Source of the DNA: Lachancea dasiensis | Taxonomy: Eukaryota; Ascomycota; Saccharomycetes; Saccharomycetales; Saccharomycetaceae | Length of the DNA stretch: 64,000 nt | NCBI GenBank assembly: GCA_900074725.1 | Contig: LT598454.1 | Location: 874,854 to 938,853, forward strand | Direction of reading: 5' to 3' | In this document: in pieces, positions 8,334 to 20,130 of the stretch | Numbering within the stretch: position 1 is the stretch's first letter | Layout: each line of letters begins with the position of its first letter | The notes under the pieces: generated by a model | The model's input: the letters and a program-made list of their open reading frames with translations, nothing else | Told to the model about the DNA's origin: nothing | Database searches by the model: none | Translations under genes and position numbers: made by a program

Positions 8334-10631
8334 CTACATACACAACGGCATTGTGGAGGGAGAGTCGCAAACGTCACGGAGCGTAGAGGGGCCGCGCTTA
8401 TAAAAGCCAAACCTATCGAATCTGTCTCGCAGCAACATAAGGGATTTAAAGTTTCTTGCTGAGAGGCGGGTTCTAGCCTTTCTCATGACCCTCGACGCCA
8501 ATGAAAACGTTCTCTCCCCTTCACATGAGCTTAATTTAGTGTAGAATAGGGATATGACAAGCGGCAAGAGCCTTGGAAATCTGTTCCGTTGTTGGTACCA
8601 CCAAGCAACCGCGGTTTCAGTAGACCTATCTTTCAACAACGGCTCTCGCAGGTAAGCGTAATACTCCTCCATAAGCTCCTCATCATCTGGGATTAATGTA
8701 GCCGCATCATCTAAAGCCTGCGAATTCTCAGATGGCTCTCGAAAGTCCTCCCTGTCGAATATGAGATCGCCAGATCCATTTGTGGCTTGCTTCCCAACAG
8801 GTTTCGAGGCCCGCATATCAACACAGCTGTCATATTCCTTGAGATAGCTTTGGATGAATTGGCGGGCTTCTTTCATACGCCCGTCGGCCTCTTCGTTTGA
8901 CATCATTCTGTACAAGGCACCTGCCTTAGCGCCTCGATCTAATATTACTGCCGCATAATACAGTGGTTCCTGCCGGACCCAAGCCAAATACTTTTGGTGG
9001 CTTTTTTCTGATGCTAGAATCGCTTCTAAAACGAGCCGTTTGTCGCGGCGAAGGAGCCCTGACGTTCCATTTGAGCATGAAAAATCGAAACTGGCCTTCT
9101 TCTTCGGGAGCTCGTGCCCCTGAAGAGCACCTTTGCAGTAAGAATAGAAACTGTCTATCATCTAGTAGAACGGTATTCCGTTGGACAGATGGTTGTAAGA
9201 GTCGTTTTGGAAATTCATCGAAAAGTCATTGAAAACCTGGAGACTTTTGACGAAATAATCCAACATGCTCAAAGTTTTCTCATCAAAATGAATGTAGCCT
9301 CGAAGCATGTAGATTATGTCCGCATCACCGCCGTCCTCAAGCCCCTTGAACCAGAACTTGTACCTATTATAGTTTTCCAGGAACAGTTTTAGTTGACGCC
9401 AAGTGTACATCCACCGGGCGGGTGCTTCAAGCGGAATGAATGGTATACCAGCTTCTTTCAAACTGGCGCATATTCGAGGAGACTTTCTCATAGTTTTGGC
9501 TAAACCCTTTATTCTACGCAGTGCTTCTGCAAAGTCAGGATTTCTGAATAACTCTGAAACTATCGCCTTGAAATGTATATTCAATACATGGCTTGCGCAC
9601 CGAATATAGCGCGTCTTACCGAGGAGACGGCCAGCTAGGGGTTGCTTACCGTTAAAACGCGAAAAAATGAATGACTGGTACATTAAAACATTGTTACTGG
9701 AGTTGTCCATTGTTATCGTCGCTACTTTGTCTGTAAGATTATGCTTTTTCAAAAGGTCTGAAAAAACACTCAGAATGTTCTTGCCGGTTTGCTTCTTTTG
9801 GCCCAAGCAAACAAAATCAAGCAGATGGGTATTTTGAGCAGTGCAATCATCGCTAAGAAAAATTCTGTGATCTTCCATGTCGTCCAGCAGCTTTCTATTC
9901 CATACATTAGGTGCAAACGAGACTAACAGCCCCATATAAGATTCACCACTTCTTGCAGTCCAGATGTCCAATTGAATGTTTACAAGATGCGTATTGCGAA
10001 AGTTGAGGGACAGGGTTTCATCTAACATGGCAGAATAACTCTGAAGCTTTTTTGTAAACGTCGCTCTAGATCGAATGGGAGCTGGACCGTTCTCGCCGCC
10101 GAAGGTACTCCACATTGTGAGCTCAACAAAGTTTAGCGGCAAAAACCCCATCTGCAACAATTAGAGCCGTTCTGAAGGTATGGGGGTTTTTTCTGAACTC
10201 ACTGGATATAGACTGAGAGACTTGAAGTGACTTTCTTTTTTTCAACAAAGCATCCAATGCCGTCGTTTTGCTGATCTTTCCATTCTGGGCTTTAAAAGCT
10301 GCTGGGTGTAAGGCTCGAACATGCTTGCCCAAATTTCCGGTGGACTCGCCCTCTTTGTAACATTTTCCGCAATGTCTACAGTTAGCGGTTTTCTTGCCGT
10401 CTTTGAACTTTACGTCGAAGAAGTTCAACAGGACGATTTTACCATCCATCCCTGTGTAGTCTTTGAGTTTCCACAGAGGGGGGGGGGGGGCGGGCTGGTA
10501 CTGGCAGCTTCTACGCTCCTGTCTTCATCTTCCGGTCTTGGGCTTGCTTCGGCTCCCTGTAGCCGCTGACAGGTCACTTCAGCTTGGTTTGACATTTCCT
10601 GCTCAATGACGCGAGGACTTGCGTCTGACAT
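8334..10631 (-). pseudogene. hAT-family transposase, inactivated DNA transposon
   Basis: This is a remnant of a cut-and-paste hAT element (compare the Rover and Roamer hAT families of Saccharomycetaceae; the exact family is not established). On the minus strand from the ATG at 10631: a Ser/Pro/Glu-rich leader; a BED-type zinc finger near 10340-10410 (NCRHCGKCYK ... GNLGKHVRALH); the catalytic core with LDIWTARSGESY, TMDNSSNN and CASHVLNIH; and the C-terminal hAT dimerisation region (AWWYQQRNRFPRLLPL ... EGERTFSLASRVMRKARTRL) near 8460-8620. The frame is broken three times: a shift at the ten-G homopolymer at 10481-10490, a second shift near 10140-10155, and a single in-frame TAG at 9162-9164. 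The rest is intact, so inactivation is fairly recent. I could not find terminal inverted repeats or an 8-bp target duplication. Confidence 0.92.
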
Positions 10632-11789
10632 GTCGATCTCTTGCAAACTGTAGGTATTGAGCCTTCTGATAATCGATGTTTCTGCTTAAAGTCACCAACT
10701 TTTCACATCACCGTTTTGATACTTGGCAAATTTCGACTTCATGCGTACTTTAATTAAATCAAACCACAATGGGAAACATGACGCGTGAGCTCATGAATGG
10801 TTGGAATTTAATGTCAGAGTCCATTTAGGTTACTTTGAGCAGCTTCCTAAGCTTACAATATTGTAGATATACTAAAGCAATACAATTAAGCAGAACTTTA
10901 CTTCACAGGAGACATCTAAGGCTTCGTTCTAGCAGATAATACATTTAAATTGACCAGAATTCATGAGTAGGCAACAGGAAGTGTGCGTAATAGGTGATGA
11001 GTTACTCAAGAACCACTTTCCTTATCTCGGCACATGCTCATGAGTAACCCGCGTGGCATGTGACAGACTACCCGTAGAATACTCGGTTTTTTTTACTCAT
11101 TGCGCATGTCTGGCTTCGAACTCATATGGTTTGTTCTGATACTCGAACTTCACTGTTATTCCTCGTTCAGTAAACGATGTTCGTCTCGATATCGCTCCCT
11201 TGAACCGGAGTGGTGGTGCACTGTATGGTTTTAATCGTAGTCTTCTAACGAAATCGGCTTATATGAACGATGTGGGCGAGCCCGTATCGATTAATATACT
11301 TGATCTGGTTTTTCCTTCAAACCATACTTGTATCTCTTTCCTTCTTCTAACCTTTGGCTGTCTTTCTTCTTCTTGGACGATAGGTCCTTTGTAATCTCTC
11401 TGGTTCCCGAGTTTATTGTTTTTGTTCTTGCAGCGCTACCAGTTGTTATGCTACAATCCCGGATAATCGATCCGAAGTAGAAGTGGGATTTAGCGATAAC
11501 TTCTATTATACCAGACGGGTATAATAATGGCTCAATACTTGATTTCTGTTCTACCTAACGGTTTCTACTCTGTTCTCTAGCTCATAAGATAACATTAGCA
11601 TTAGGGCGACGGCCCTGGCCTTCTACCTTTCCATCCTGAGCATGGGGTTCATGGTTCACGAGTTTTATAGCTCATGAGGTTCTTGGTCCGTGAGGTTCTG
11701 ACGCTCTTGAAACATCTATGAAACCGCTACTGTTCATGGTGCGTTTGTTTTCTTATTGCCATGTTTTATTCATGACATCTCCATCGACT
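10632..11789. other. Intergenic: flank of the hAT relic up to tRNA-Leu
   Basis: About 1.15 kb without a convincing gene. It probably includes the 5' terminal region of the hAT element. The motif TCATGAGTA and variants recur on both strands (for example near 10974 and 11039), which could be subterminal transposase sites, but this is weak. Near 11660-11700 there are imperfect TGAGGTTCT repeats. Confidence 0.4.
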
Positions 11790-11906
11790 GGTTGTTTGGC
11801 CGAGCGGTCTAAGGCGCCTGATTCAAGAAGTTTTCTTCTTAACGCTGTCGTACAGCGGGATCCTCAGGTATCGTAAGATGCAAGAGTTCGAATCTCTTAG
11901 CAACCA
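11790..11906 (+). tRNA. tRNA-Leu(CAA), intron-containing
   Basis: Exon 1 (11790-11828) and exon 2 (11863-11906) are nearly identical to S. cerevisiae tRNA-Leu(CAA). The acceptor GGTTGTT pairs with AGCAACC and the discriminator is A. Box A is TGGCCGAGCGG and box B is GAGTTCGAATC. The anticodon CAA is at 11824-11826. A 34-nt intron (about 11829-11862) sits one base 3' of position 37, the canonical place. A TTATTTTTTT tract just downstream is a pol III terminator. Confidence 0.97.
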
Positions 11907-12340
11907 TTATTTTTTTACATTTCCTCTATCCCTCTATCATTCGCATGAAGACCCGCAACTGTTGTTGATGTCACACCCGTCTTCTATCTCAAAGCTTGGT
12001 TAGGCACCCACTGCCGTTGTCAGTCTTGATCTGCATCTCGTCTGAGATGTCGTGCCATCAGGTGCCACCAGGTGCCATTTGGCTTAGGCCGTCTTCTAAT
12101 CGTAAACGAGTCGCGTAAAGTGAATGAAAATTTTATTGTACAACAATCTCGTGTTTCTCGTGTCGCGTTTCTATATATAAAGGATCAAGAAAGAGAAAAA
12201 TCGGCTCACCCCCGTTAATATCATGTTGAGTGTGTAGGGGAAGCCATCCACGCTCGTGTTTTGGGAATTGTTTCATAGATACGTGAAAGAGTGGCAGACT
12301 ACGTGAGAGAACTCTTTAAGACACAACACGCTAGAAAGTA
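11907..12340 (+). promoter_or_regulatory. RNR2 promoter region
   Basis: This stretch contains a strong TATA box (TATATATAAA, 12172-12181), about 160 bases upstream of the RNR2 ATG. Farther up there are two direct copies of CAGGTGCCA/CCAGGTGCCA (12059-12077) and an inverted copy (GGCACC, 12003-12008). These are candidate regulator sites; I did not see a clean Rfx1 X-box. Confidence 0.5.
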
Positions 12341-13549
12341 ATGGCAAACCCTAAGGAAACGCCGTCCAAAGTGGCTGCCAGCGCACTCTCAGACCTGGAT
12401 TTGAAAGAGTCCAAAAACAACCTGAGCGAAAAACTGGACGCAGTCAAAGAACAGGGCGATAGCGAGGCGGCATTGGACCTCAGGCTCAGCTCGGCCGCGG
12501 AGTCACACCAGGAGTTTCTGAAGTCACACCATGTGCATCGCCACAAGCTCAAGGAGCTGGAGCAGCACGAGCCGCTGCTGATGGAGAACAAACGTAGATT
12601 CGTGCTGTTCCCCATCAAATACCACGAGATCTGGCAGGCGTACAAGCGTGCGGAGGCGTCGTTCTGGACCGCAGAGGAGATTGACTTGTCCAAGGACCTG
12701 CACGACTGGAACAACCGCATGAACGAAAACGAGCGGTACTTCATCTCGCGGGTGCTGGCGTTTTTCGCCGCGTCCGACGGGATCGTCAACGAAAACCTGG
12801 TGGAGAACTTCTCGGCAGAAGTGCAGAGCCCCGAGGCCAAGTGCTTCTACGGGTTCCAGATCATGATGGAAAACATCCATTCCGAGACTTACTCGCTGCT
12901 GATCGACACCTACATCAAGGACCCCAAGGAAAGCGAGTTTCTGTTCAACGCTATCGAAACCATCCCACAAATCAAGGAGAAGGCCCAGTGGGCCATTAGG
13001 TGGATCCAAGACTCCGATGCCCTGTTCGCGGAGAGACTGGTGGCCTTCGCAGCAGTCGAAGGTGTGTTCTTCTCGGGCTCTTTTGCTGCCATCTTCTGGC
13101 TGAAGAAGAAGGGGCTGATGCCAGGTTTGACATTTTCCAACGAGTTGATATGCAGAGACGAAGGTCTGCATACTGACTTTGCGTGTTTGCTGTTTGCACA
13201 CTTGAAAAACAAGCCCGATCCAAAAATCGTGGAGAAAATCATCACCGAGGCTGTCGAAATCGAACAAAGATACTTCAGGGACGCCTTGCCTGTATCGCTG
13301 CTAGGCATGAATGCAGATCTGATGAACCAATATGTGGAGTTTGTCGCGGACAGACTTCTAGTGGCTCTGGGCAACGACAAATTCTATAACGTAACGAACC
13401 CATTTGATTTCATGGAGAACATCTCATTGGCTGGTAAAACTAATTTCTTCGAGAAGAGGGTTTCTGATTACCAGAAAGCCGGTGTAATGGCTAAATCTAC
13501 TAATACTGAGGCTGAAGGCGGTGCCTTTGCTTTCGATGAGGATTTTTAA
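12341..13549 (+). CDS. RNR2: Ribonucleotide reductase small (R2) subunit
   Basis: The R2 subunit carries the diferric-tyrosyl radical that initiates reduction of ribonucleotides by the R1 subunit. All ligands are present: Asp146, Glu177, His180 and the radical Tyr184 (in [10 protein letters not shown]), then EGVFFSG and CRDEGLH for the second half of the iron site. The C-terminus FAFDEDF is the R1-docking tail. Length is 402 against 399 in yeast. Codon bias and GC are high, as in a strongly expressed gene. S. cerevisiae has two R2-type genes, RNR2 and the iron-site-defective RNR4, which lie in paired regions; the single complete R2 gene here fits an unduplicated genome. RRN7 and APS3 downstream in the window match its yeast neighbours. 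Confidence 0.98.
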   Translation: MANPKETPSKVAASALSDLDLKESKNNLSEKLDAVKEQGDSEAALDLRLSSAAESHQEFLKSHHVHRHKLKELEQHEPLLMENKRRFVLFPIKYHEIWQAYKRAEASFWTAEEIDLSKDLHDWNNRMNENERYFISRVLAFFAASDGIVNENLVENFSAEVQSPEAKCFYGFQIMMENIHSETYSLLIDTYIKDPKESEFLFNAIETIPQIKEKAQWAIRWIQDSDALFAERLVAFAAVEGVFFSGSFAAIFWLKKKGLMPGLTFSNELICRDEGLHTDFACLLFAHLKNKPDPKIVEKIITEAVEIEQRYFRDALPVSLLGMNADLMNQYVEFVADRLLVALGNDKFYNVTNPFDFMENISLAGKTNFFEKRVSDYQKAGVMAKSTNTEAEGGAFAFDEDF

Positions 13550-13875
13550 AAAGGAAATACGTGTAATGACAGAAATACAAAAAATTTGCCCATAGCGCCC
13601 TATGGTGACGGCGTCATGATTTGTTGGTTATATGTAGAGTTGGTTATGGAAGTCAAACGAATGTACTTATAGAGAGGAAGACTTGATCTTGGCGGGGGAG
13701 AGATTTTTCGTTGTTCGACATATGACTTTCCACTGAACTGTCATCGACGTCACAATTCAGTCAAGGACTACCTGTTACTCTCATGTGGTATATGCAGAAC
13801 ACTAGCCTTGGGAACATAACAGACATATCATTTCAACTTAACTAAAACATAAGACTAAAAAATAGAGGCATATAT
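13550..13875. terminator. Convergent RNR2/THI4 3' flanks
   Basis: A 326-base gap between two converging highly expressed genes. Only AT-rich 3'-end-like sequence is visible (for example 13840-13870); there is no gene. Confidence 0.4.
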
Positions 13876-15015
<1,140 letters not shown>

Positions 15016-15742
15016 TCAGCTAGGGGCGGTTTGCAGCGATGTACCTACAGGCCCCGATGTCATATTCTGGTAGCTGAAATCTACTGGCAATACACCAGAC
15101 TACAAGTGGTCTGGCCTATTTTCTTGGCGAAAGTGATAGCCCTGTCTCGGTCGAAAACATGTAAATTGCTTGACCTATCCCGAGAAATTATCCCAGTACC
15201 CACCTATGGCGCCATTTTCCGGACCTCTTAGGCTATTATCCACCTGTCCTAATGCATTTTACGAAGACCTGTCAATATTCGATAAAATGGTTATGCTTTC
15301 CTATGCGCACAGAGGCAACTGACGCTGACACCTAAATGCACATGCGCTCGACTATATTTCTCGGCCGAAAATGAAGAACGAAAATACCCTTCCCAAAAAA
15401 GGTACATCGTTTTTAGGTATATTATATGGTCTCTACTCGAGAACTGAACCATGGCAAACAACGCACAGTAGTACAGAAGGGTGGTTCGCGTCGTACACAA
15501 AGGGCTTCTGCTTTTCTGAGATGTTTGCTTGAGTTCCAGTGAAAGCCGAATCTTTTTCCGGCGTCCGTATGAAGGTCTACCTTGAGTAATAATGATGCAA
15601 TTCTCGATTTTTGGAGAGCTCTCCGAGAGTAAAAGCTGGGGGGGCTAATGCTATTATATCGAGTTAAGACGCTCATGCCCGCACACATACTGCGCTAGCG
15701 AGTTCCGCCATCCGTCATCCGTAAATTGTCCTTGGCCACACC

Positions 15743-15775
15743 AACCGATCGGCTGTTGTCACGAACCGACCGGCT
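15743..15775 (+). promoter_or_regulatory. Paired AACCGAYCGGCT direct repeats, candidate zinc-cluster factor sites
   Basis: AACCGATCGGCT (15743-15754) and AACCGACCGGCT (15764-15775) are spaced by 21 bases, two helical turns, about 300 bases upstream of the transporter ATG. Each contains CCG and CGG triplets in inverted orientation, the half-site type bound by Zn2Cys6 regulators that control drug transporters. The regulator is unknown. Confidence 0.45.
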
Positions 15776-15930
15776 CATATATAACGCTGGGTAAAGACGA
15801 CTGGCAATATTGGCTATGGTAAATTGATCGTTATCGACGAGCGTGTCATACAAGCCGGCGACGGCGTCAGCGTTAAGGACCGGTGACTCCCCATCAACCG
15901 CCTGTTCAACACAAGAGCCTGGGACTAACA

Positions 15931-15938
15931 TATATAAA
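15931..15938 (+). promoter_or_regulatory. TATA box (TATATAAA) of the transporter gene
   Basis: A canonical TATA element 131-138 bases upstream of the ATG at 16069. Confidence 0.55.
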
Positions 15939-16068
15939 CGACGGGATATTCTCTGGAATAGCAGGCTCGGATTTCACCAGTTTTATTTCATAGTATGCTA
16001 CACTTAGGAATCACACTCCTATCGAAGTATTAGCTGTTACGCCTTGGGTTTAAACTAGAATCACGGTC

Positions 16069-17799
16069 ATGTCTTTCGCGCAAGGCCAAGAAAAATCTGA
16101 CAATCACGAAAGTGGTTGGGGGTCTAATGAGAGCGAGGAAGAATTTCACAGAATTGTCACGCAGCATAGCGCAGGTATTGAAGATGCATTAGGGCGCCTT
16201 GAGTCCACGACTCATGATTTGGGACCTCCCGAGCCAGCACTAGATTTAGAAAAGCCAGAAGGCGCTCTTCAAAGTGGATCAGCTGCACATCAGGAAGATA
16301 GGTGGCAATATAGCCTGGATGCGGAAACTGGTATTCGAATCGTGGAGTTTACAGAAGGTGACCATGAAGATCCGCGCAATTGGCCCAAGCGCCAAAAATG
16401 GAACTACACCGTTCTTCTTGGAATCATCTGTTTTGATGTTGCAATGATGTCAGCAGTTGTTACCGGCGATCTCGAAGCACCGGGCAGAGAATTTTCGGTA
16501 TCCACTGAGGTTATGTGCCTGACAGTTTCGCTCATGGTATGGGGGTTTGGCTTGGGTCCTTTGCTGTTTGCACCACTATCAGAAGAAACCGGACGTAATC
16601 CTGTTTACTTGGTGACTCTGTTTGTAGCAGTCGTCTTTATTGTCCCGTGCGGAGCTGCTAAGAATATTGGTACTCTGTTGGCCTTTAGATTTCTGGATGG
16701 CCTGTTTTTTAGCGCCCCTATGTGTTTAATAGGTGGTTCTCTCAGCGACATGTGGACTAATGACGAGCGCGGCATCGCAATGTCATTGTTCTCCGCAGCA
16801 CCTTTTATTGGCCCAGTAATGGGTCCCATTGTTGGATCGCTGCTTTCTGTCAACTGCGGATGGAGATGGGTATACTGGTTCATGCTTATCTTCAGCGGCT
16901 GCATATATGTCGTCACTGCTGTGTTTTTGCCCGAGACGCACCACCAGACTATATTGAAGAAGAGGGCCAAGAAACTGCGCAAGTTAACCGGTGACACAAC
17001 ATACAGAGCTGTTTCCGAGATGCGGATAAGGACGCTCAAAAAAGTTACTGAAGAGACTTTGCTGCGCCCTATGGTGTTACTCTCTGAACTGATTGTGTTC
17101 TTGATCACCATGTACATGGCCGTCATTTATGGTTTGCTGTACATGTTTTTCTTCGCCTTTCCCATCGTCTACACAGATGGCAAGCACTTTGGAGCCGTCA
17201 AGACTAGTATTATGTTCATTCCTGTCGGCGTCGGTTGCATAATAGCCACCGTTCTAGCACCTCTCTTCAATCGGGATTACGTTAGAAGAGCCAAGGTATA
17301 CTTGGACAAAGGGGAGGTGCCTCCGGCAGAATTGAGGTTGATACCAATGATGATCGGATGCTGGTTTATACCTGCCGGATTGTTCGCCTACGCGTGGTCT
17401 TCGTTCCCACGGCTATCTTGGGCGGGCCCATGTTTCAGCGGCTTGGCTTGCGGTTTCGGGTTCCTCACAATCTACAATCCTGCCAACAACTACATTGTGG
17501 ATTCTTATCAGCATTATGCGGCTTCTGGTCTTGCAGCCAAGACTTTTGTAAGATCAATGTGGGGGGGCTCGGTACCCCTCTTCACCATTCAAATGTATAA
17601 CAGGCTAGGCTATGAATGGGCTACTTCGTTGATGGCCTTTATTGCTTTGGCCTGTTGTGCCATTCCTTACGTTTTTTACATTTTTGGTGCTCGCATTAGA
17701 AAGAGATCCAAATACGCTTACTCACCAGTTATGGACACGAACAAAATTGGAGCCAAAGACGTTGAATCGTGCCCTTCTGACACAACAGTCATTGAGTAG
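16069..17799 (+). CDS. MFS multidrug/polyamine-type H+ antiporter, DHA1 family
   Basis: A 576-residue plasma-membrane transporter with 12 predicted spans. A hydrophilic N-terminal tail of about 105 residues precedes the first helix ([20 protein letters not shown]). The loop after span 2 has the DHA1 motif [19 protein letters not shown], followed by [24 protein letters not shown] and the antiporter motif [16 protein letters not shown] in span 5. A basic central loop ([14 protein letters not shown]) joins the halves. The family includes yeast Yhk8, Tpo1-4 and Flr1; I cannot choose an orthologue from sequence alone. Its promoter carries paired CCG/CGG repeats and a TATA box, as expected for an inducible exporter. 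Neither neighbour is a transporter in S. cerevisiae, so it is a lineage-variable member between conserved genes. Confidence 0.92.
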   Translation: MSFAQGQEKSDNHESGWGSNESEEEFHRIVTQHSAGIEDALGRLESTTHDLGPPEPALDLEKPEGALQSGSAAHQEDRWQYSLDAETGIRIVEFTEGDHEDPRNWPKRQKWNYTVLLGIICFDVAMMSAVVTGDLEAPGREFSVSTEVMCLTVSLMVWGFGLGPLLFAPLSEETGRNPVYLVTLFVAVVFIVPCGAAKNIGTLLAFRFLDGLFFSAPMCLIGGSLSDMWTNDERGIAMSLFSAAPFIGPVMGPIVGSLLSVNCGWRWVYWFMLIFSGCIYVVTAVFLPETHHQTILKKRAKKLRKLTGDTTYRAVSEMRIRTLKKVTEETLLRPMVLLSELIVFLITMYMAVIYGLLYMFFFAFPIVYTDGKHFGAVKTSIMFIPVGVGCIIATVLAPLFNRDYVRRAKVYLDKGEVPPAELRLIPMMIGCWFIPAGLFAYAWSSFPRLSWAGPCFSGLACGFGFLTIYNPANNYIVDSYQHYAASGLAAKTFVRSMWGGSVPLFTIQMYNRLGYEWATSLMAFIALACCAIPYVFYIFGARIRKRSKYAYSPVMDTNKIGAKDVESCPSDTTVIE

Positions 17800-18044
17800 T
17801 ATCAAATTGGTAAGTCTCCTTCAGCTAATTCCGTGTTTTATAAACCTACCTACCAACAACTACATTTTCTATAGTTTTCTGCTTAATTTGTGATATCTAT
17901 TGTACTCTGCCGTTGAATTGTTATTATTTTGGTGTCATAATCCCATTTTAAGTTGTTGATTGTACGTAAAAAATCAAATTAATGTTGATCAAGTCAACAA
18001 CAAACAAAACGATCAGTGTCTGTGATCCCCATGAATGAATTGAC

Positions 18045-19091
18045 ATGACTGACAGAAACCCGATCTTGGACGATCTCGTGGACTCTGGGAATGAAGAAAG
18101 TAGTCTCAAGACAGCAGCCTCTGATGATGACGAGAGTCTCCTGCAACTTGACGGTGACGCATTTCGTCTCGATAACGGAACACAGAGTCAAAGTAGTAAT
18201 AACAAGCGAACACTGTTTGTGAATGGCGATAGTACTATAGAAAGCCCTGCCAGAGATGTAGGCGGCTTGTTGCGCACCCCATTGCCCCATGGGAATACAC
18301 CACGGAAATTGAACGACACTTCGACAGGGTCGGAGCCCGTAGATTTGTGGGATTTCAAACCTTTAACGCACCGTGCATTCGAGGCAAGGGTACCTAATCA
18401 TCGCAAAATCAAAGGTTGGAGGGGGCCGTCAAGGAAGCTGATATCAAACCTTGCGAACATCTTGGAGAATAATGTAGGAATTGCATTGGAGCAAAGTTTT
18501 ACGAAGTATCAAGCGGAATGCGAGCGATTTGTGCTTGACCAAAGCATTCGAACTCTACGAAAGTCGAAAGAGCGTATGCTTTTCCATCTGGTGGGAAAAC
18601 TGGAACATTGTCTACGACAATCGCGTTTCCCAATGCGCACGTCTGACAAAGACTTGGACATCGAATATATGTGTGCCAAGCGCAAATTTCTCCAAGATCG
18701 GCTCTCGCATGAATTGCGGCGTTTGCAGACAATCGAGCATCAAGTTGAGCGCGAAAAAAGCACTTTGAATGATCTTAAAGAATCACACTCTCGACAGATG
18801 GATCGCACTGCCCGAAAATCTAAGTCCTTGACCGAACAGCTCTCTCAGAATTTGCACCCGGCCCTTAGCAAAGCTATGATCAACTCATTCGGGCTCATCA
18901 GGGATACCGAGGCGAATCCGGACCGCTATCACCATGACGTCGATAATTTGAACCTGAAGCTACAAGATCCATTATCGGACGGTGAGCATGTCAAACTTCG
19001 AAATCATATTCCCTCACTTCAAAGCTTTGAAGATACCGTGCAGGATATACAAAAATCATGCCATTTTATTCTCGAAGAATCTCCAAGTTAG
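18045..19091 (+). CDS. OKP1: Okp1-like inner kinetochore (COMA/CENP-Q) subunit
   Basis: Okp1 pairs with Ame1 in the essential COMA complex that links CENP-A chromatin to the outer kinetochore. The 348-residue product has a disordered acidic N-terminus, the conserved segment VDLWDFKPLTHRAFEARVP...KIKGWRGPSRKLI, and a coiled-coil core (RQSRFPMRTSDKDLDIEYMCAKRKF... in pieces) that aligns with yeast Okp1 (KFPSRISERDLDIEYIYSKR). Heptad-rich helices continue to about residue 270. It is shorter than yeast Okp1 (406), mainly in the tails. In S. cerevisiae OKP1 and PBP1 are adjacent in the same orientation, exactly as here. Confidence 0.88.
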   Translation: MTDRNPILDDLVDSGNEESSLKTAASDDDESLLQLDGDAFRLDNGTQSQSSNNKRTLFVNGDSTIESPARDVGGLLRTPLPHGNTPRKLNDTSTGSEPVDLWDFKPLTHRAFEARVPNHRKIKGWRGPSRKLISNLANILENNVGIALEQSFTKYQAECERFVLDQSIRTLRKSKERMLFHLVGKLEHCLRQSRFPMRTSDKDLDIEYMCAKRKFLQDRLSHELRRLQTIEHQVEREKSTLNDLKESHSRQMDRTARKSKSLTEQLSQNLHPALSKAMINSFGLIRDTEANPDRYHHDVDNLNLKLQDPLSDGEHVKLRNHIPSLQSFEDTVQDIQKSCHFILEESPS

Positions 19092-20130
19092 TAGGTGAGC
19101 ACACGATGCTGCTTCCACTACCGTGGAAACACATAACATAAAGCAGCACTCCGCTGAGCTCTCTGTTAACTGTCATGGGTCACAATAAGTGGGGCCAGCG
19201 GAAATGGAAGTAAAGTAAGTATGGTTGAGGTATGTCTGATGAAAATTAGTTAACGTAAAGCCATACTCCATGAGAATGACTCGAGTTTACTGAAGTACCA
19301 AACATACAGCTTATGCCTTCAATCATATCGGAGCTGCCTAAGGGTACGTCCCATGCTATTTCATGTTGCTAAATGCTTAATTGTAGACTGAGGTCCTGAC
19401 ATTATTGTACGAAGTGACAATTACTTGTATCCGACAAAAGAAGCCATGAATGAACACACAGCTCTACAAGAAGGGATCCAAGAAATCAGACGATGCCCAA
19501 ATATGATCTGATGTATTTTTCGATGGACGAAAATACCTGATAGATTATTCTGCAACCTCCCGTGAAAATTCGGTACCCAGCTTCATATTTTGTTCAAGTA
19601 AAGAATACGTGATCCACTAGATTAATGAACATTACAGTCAAAGTAATCACAAAGAAACAAAGAGCCCCAAACTTCTAACATTTGTCTGGCCACGGTGTCC
19701 GCCGAGAACTTGAACGTTGAGAAGACCAAGTTTTCCCCAAAAAAAACGCTTACTGGCCGACCTATAAAAATATGATACCACTGTTCCGCAAAGCAGACCA
19801 AATTACGCTTCCTTTCTTCTACCTATGTAATGAAACACCATCTGAAGTCTACTGCGACTTTATCCTGTCACCGTGCGGTTCTCTCTAATAATGACAAATT
19901 ACACTACTGTCACAAAAGTTAAAAGTGATGAGTGGTAATATATCATCACTTAACACGTGAAATTGGATAATGGGAAATGTTATTGATGTAGTCCGGTTAT
20001 TCAAAACAGCCTAACTTGTAGAGTCGAAAGGCCCAGCCAGCTCACTTGCGAGTTCGTTTCATTATCTGCTTGTGTGTGACCGAGTTCTGAGTGGTATTTC
20101 TTCCACTATATATCTCCGGCAAAAGATATT
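19092..20130. other. Intergenic: OKP1 3' flank and PBP1 promoter
   Basis: About 1.04 kb, longer than usual for this window. I see no coding frame, tRNA or intron signals. A TATA-like ACTATATATC lies at 20103-20112, about 20-28 bases before the PBP1 ATG. Confidence 0.45.

Noticed and set aside
8066-11160. Terminal inverted repeats of the hAT element
   Set aside because: I compared the left flank (8066-8333) with the reverse complement of the right flank (10650-11160) by eye and found no convincing pair. A computed self-alignment would be decisive.
11400-11640. Possible solo LTR remnant upstream of tRNA-Leu, with a TGTTA...TAACA pair at 11444-11594
   Set aside because: The length (about 150) does not fit known yeast LTRs, no matching target duplication flanks it, and five-base ends arise by chance. 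Left unannotated.
12524-13267. A 247-codon minus-strand frame inside RNR2
   Set aside because: It is the antisense shadow of a GC-biased, highly expressed gene; RNR2 explains the sequence fully.
15291-15931. Three short minus-strand frames between THI4 and the transporter gene
   Set aside because: Their composition is unremarkable, they overlap the candidate promoter repeats, and they match no family I know.
19230-19295. Possible C/D snoRNA (TGATGA at about 19236, CTGA at about 19288)
   Set aside because: Spacing is short, the terminal stem is weak and no rRNA-complementary guide was evident.
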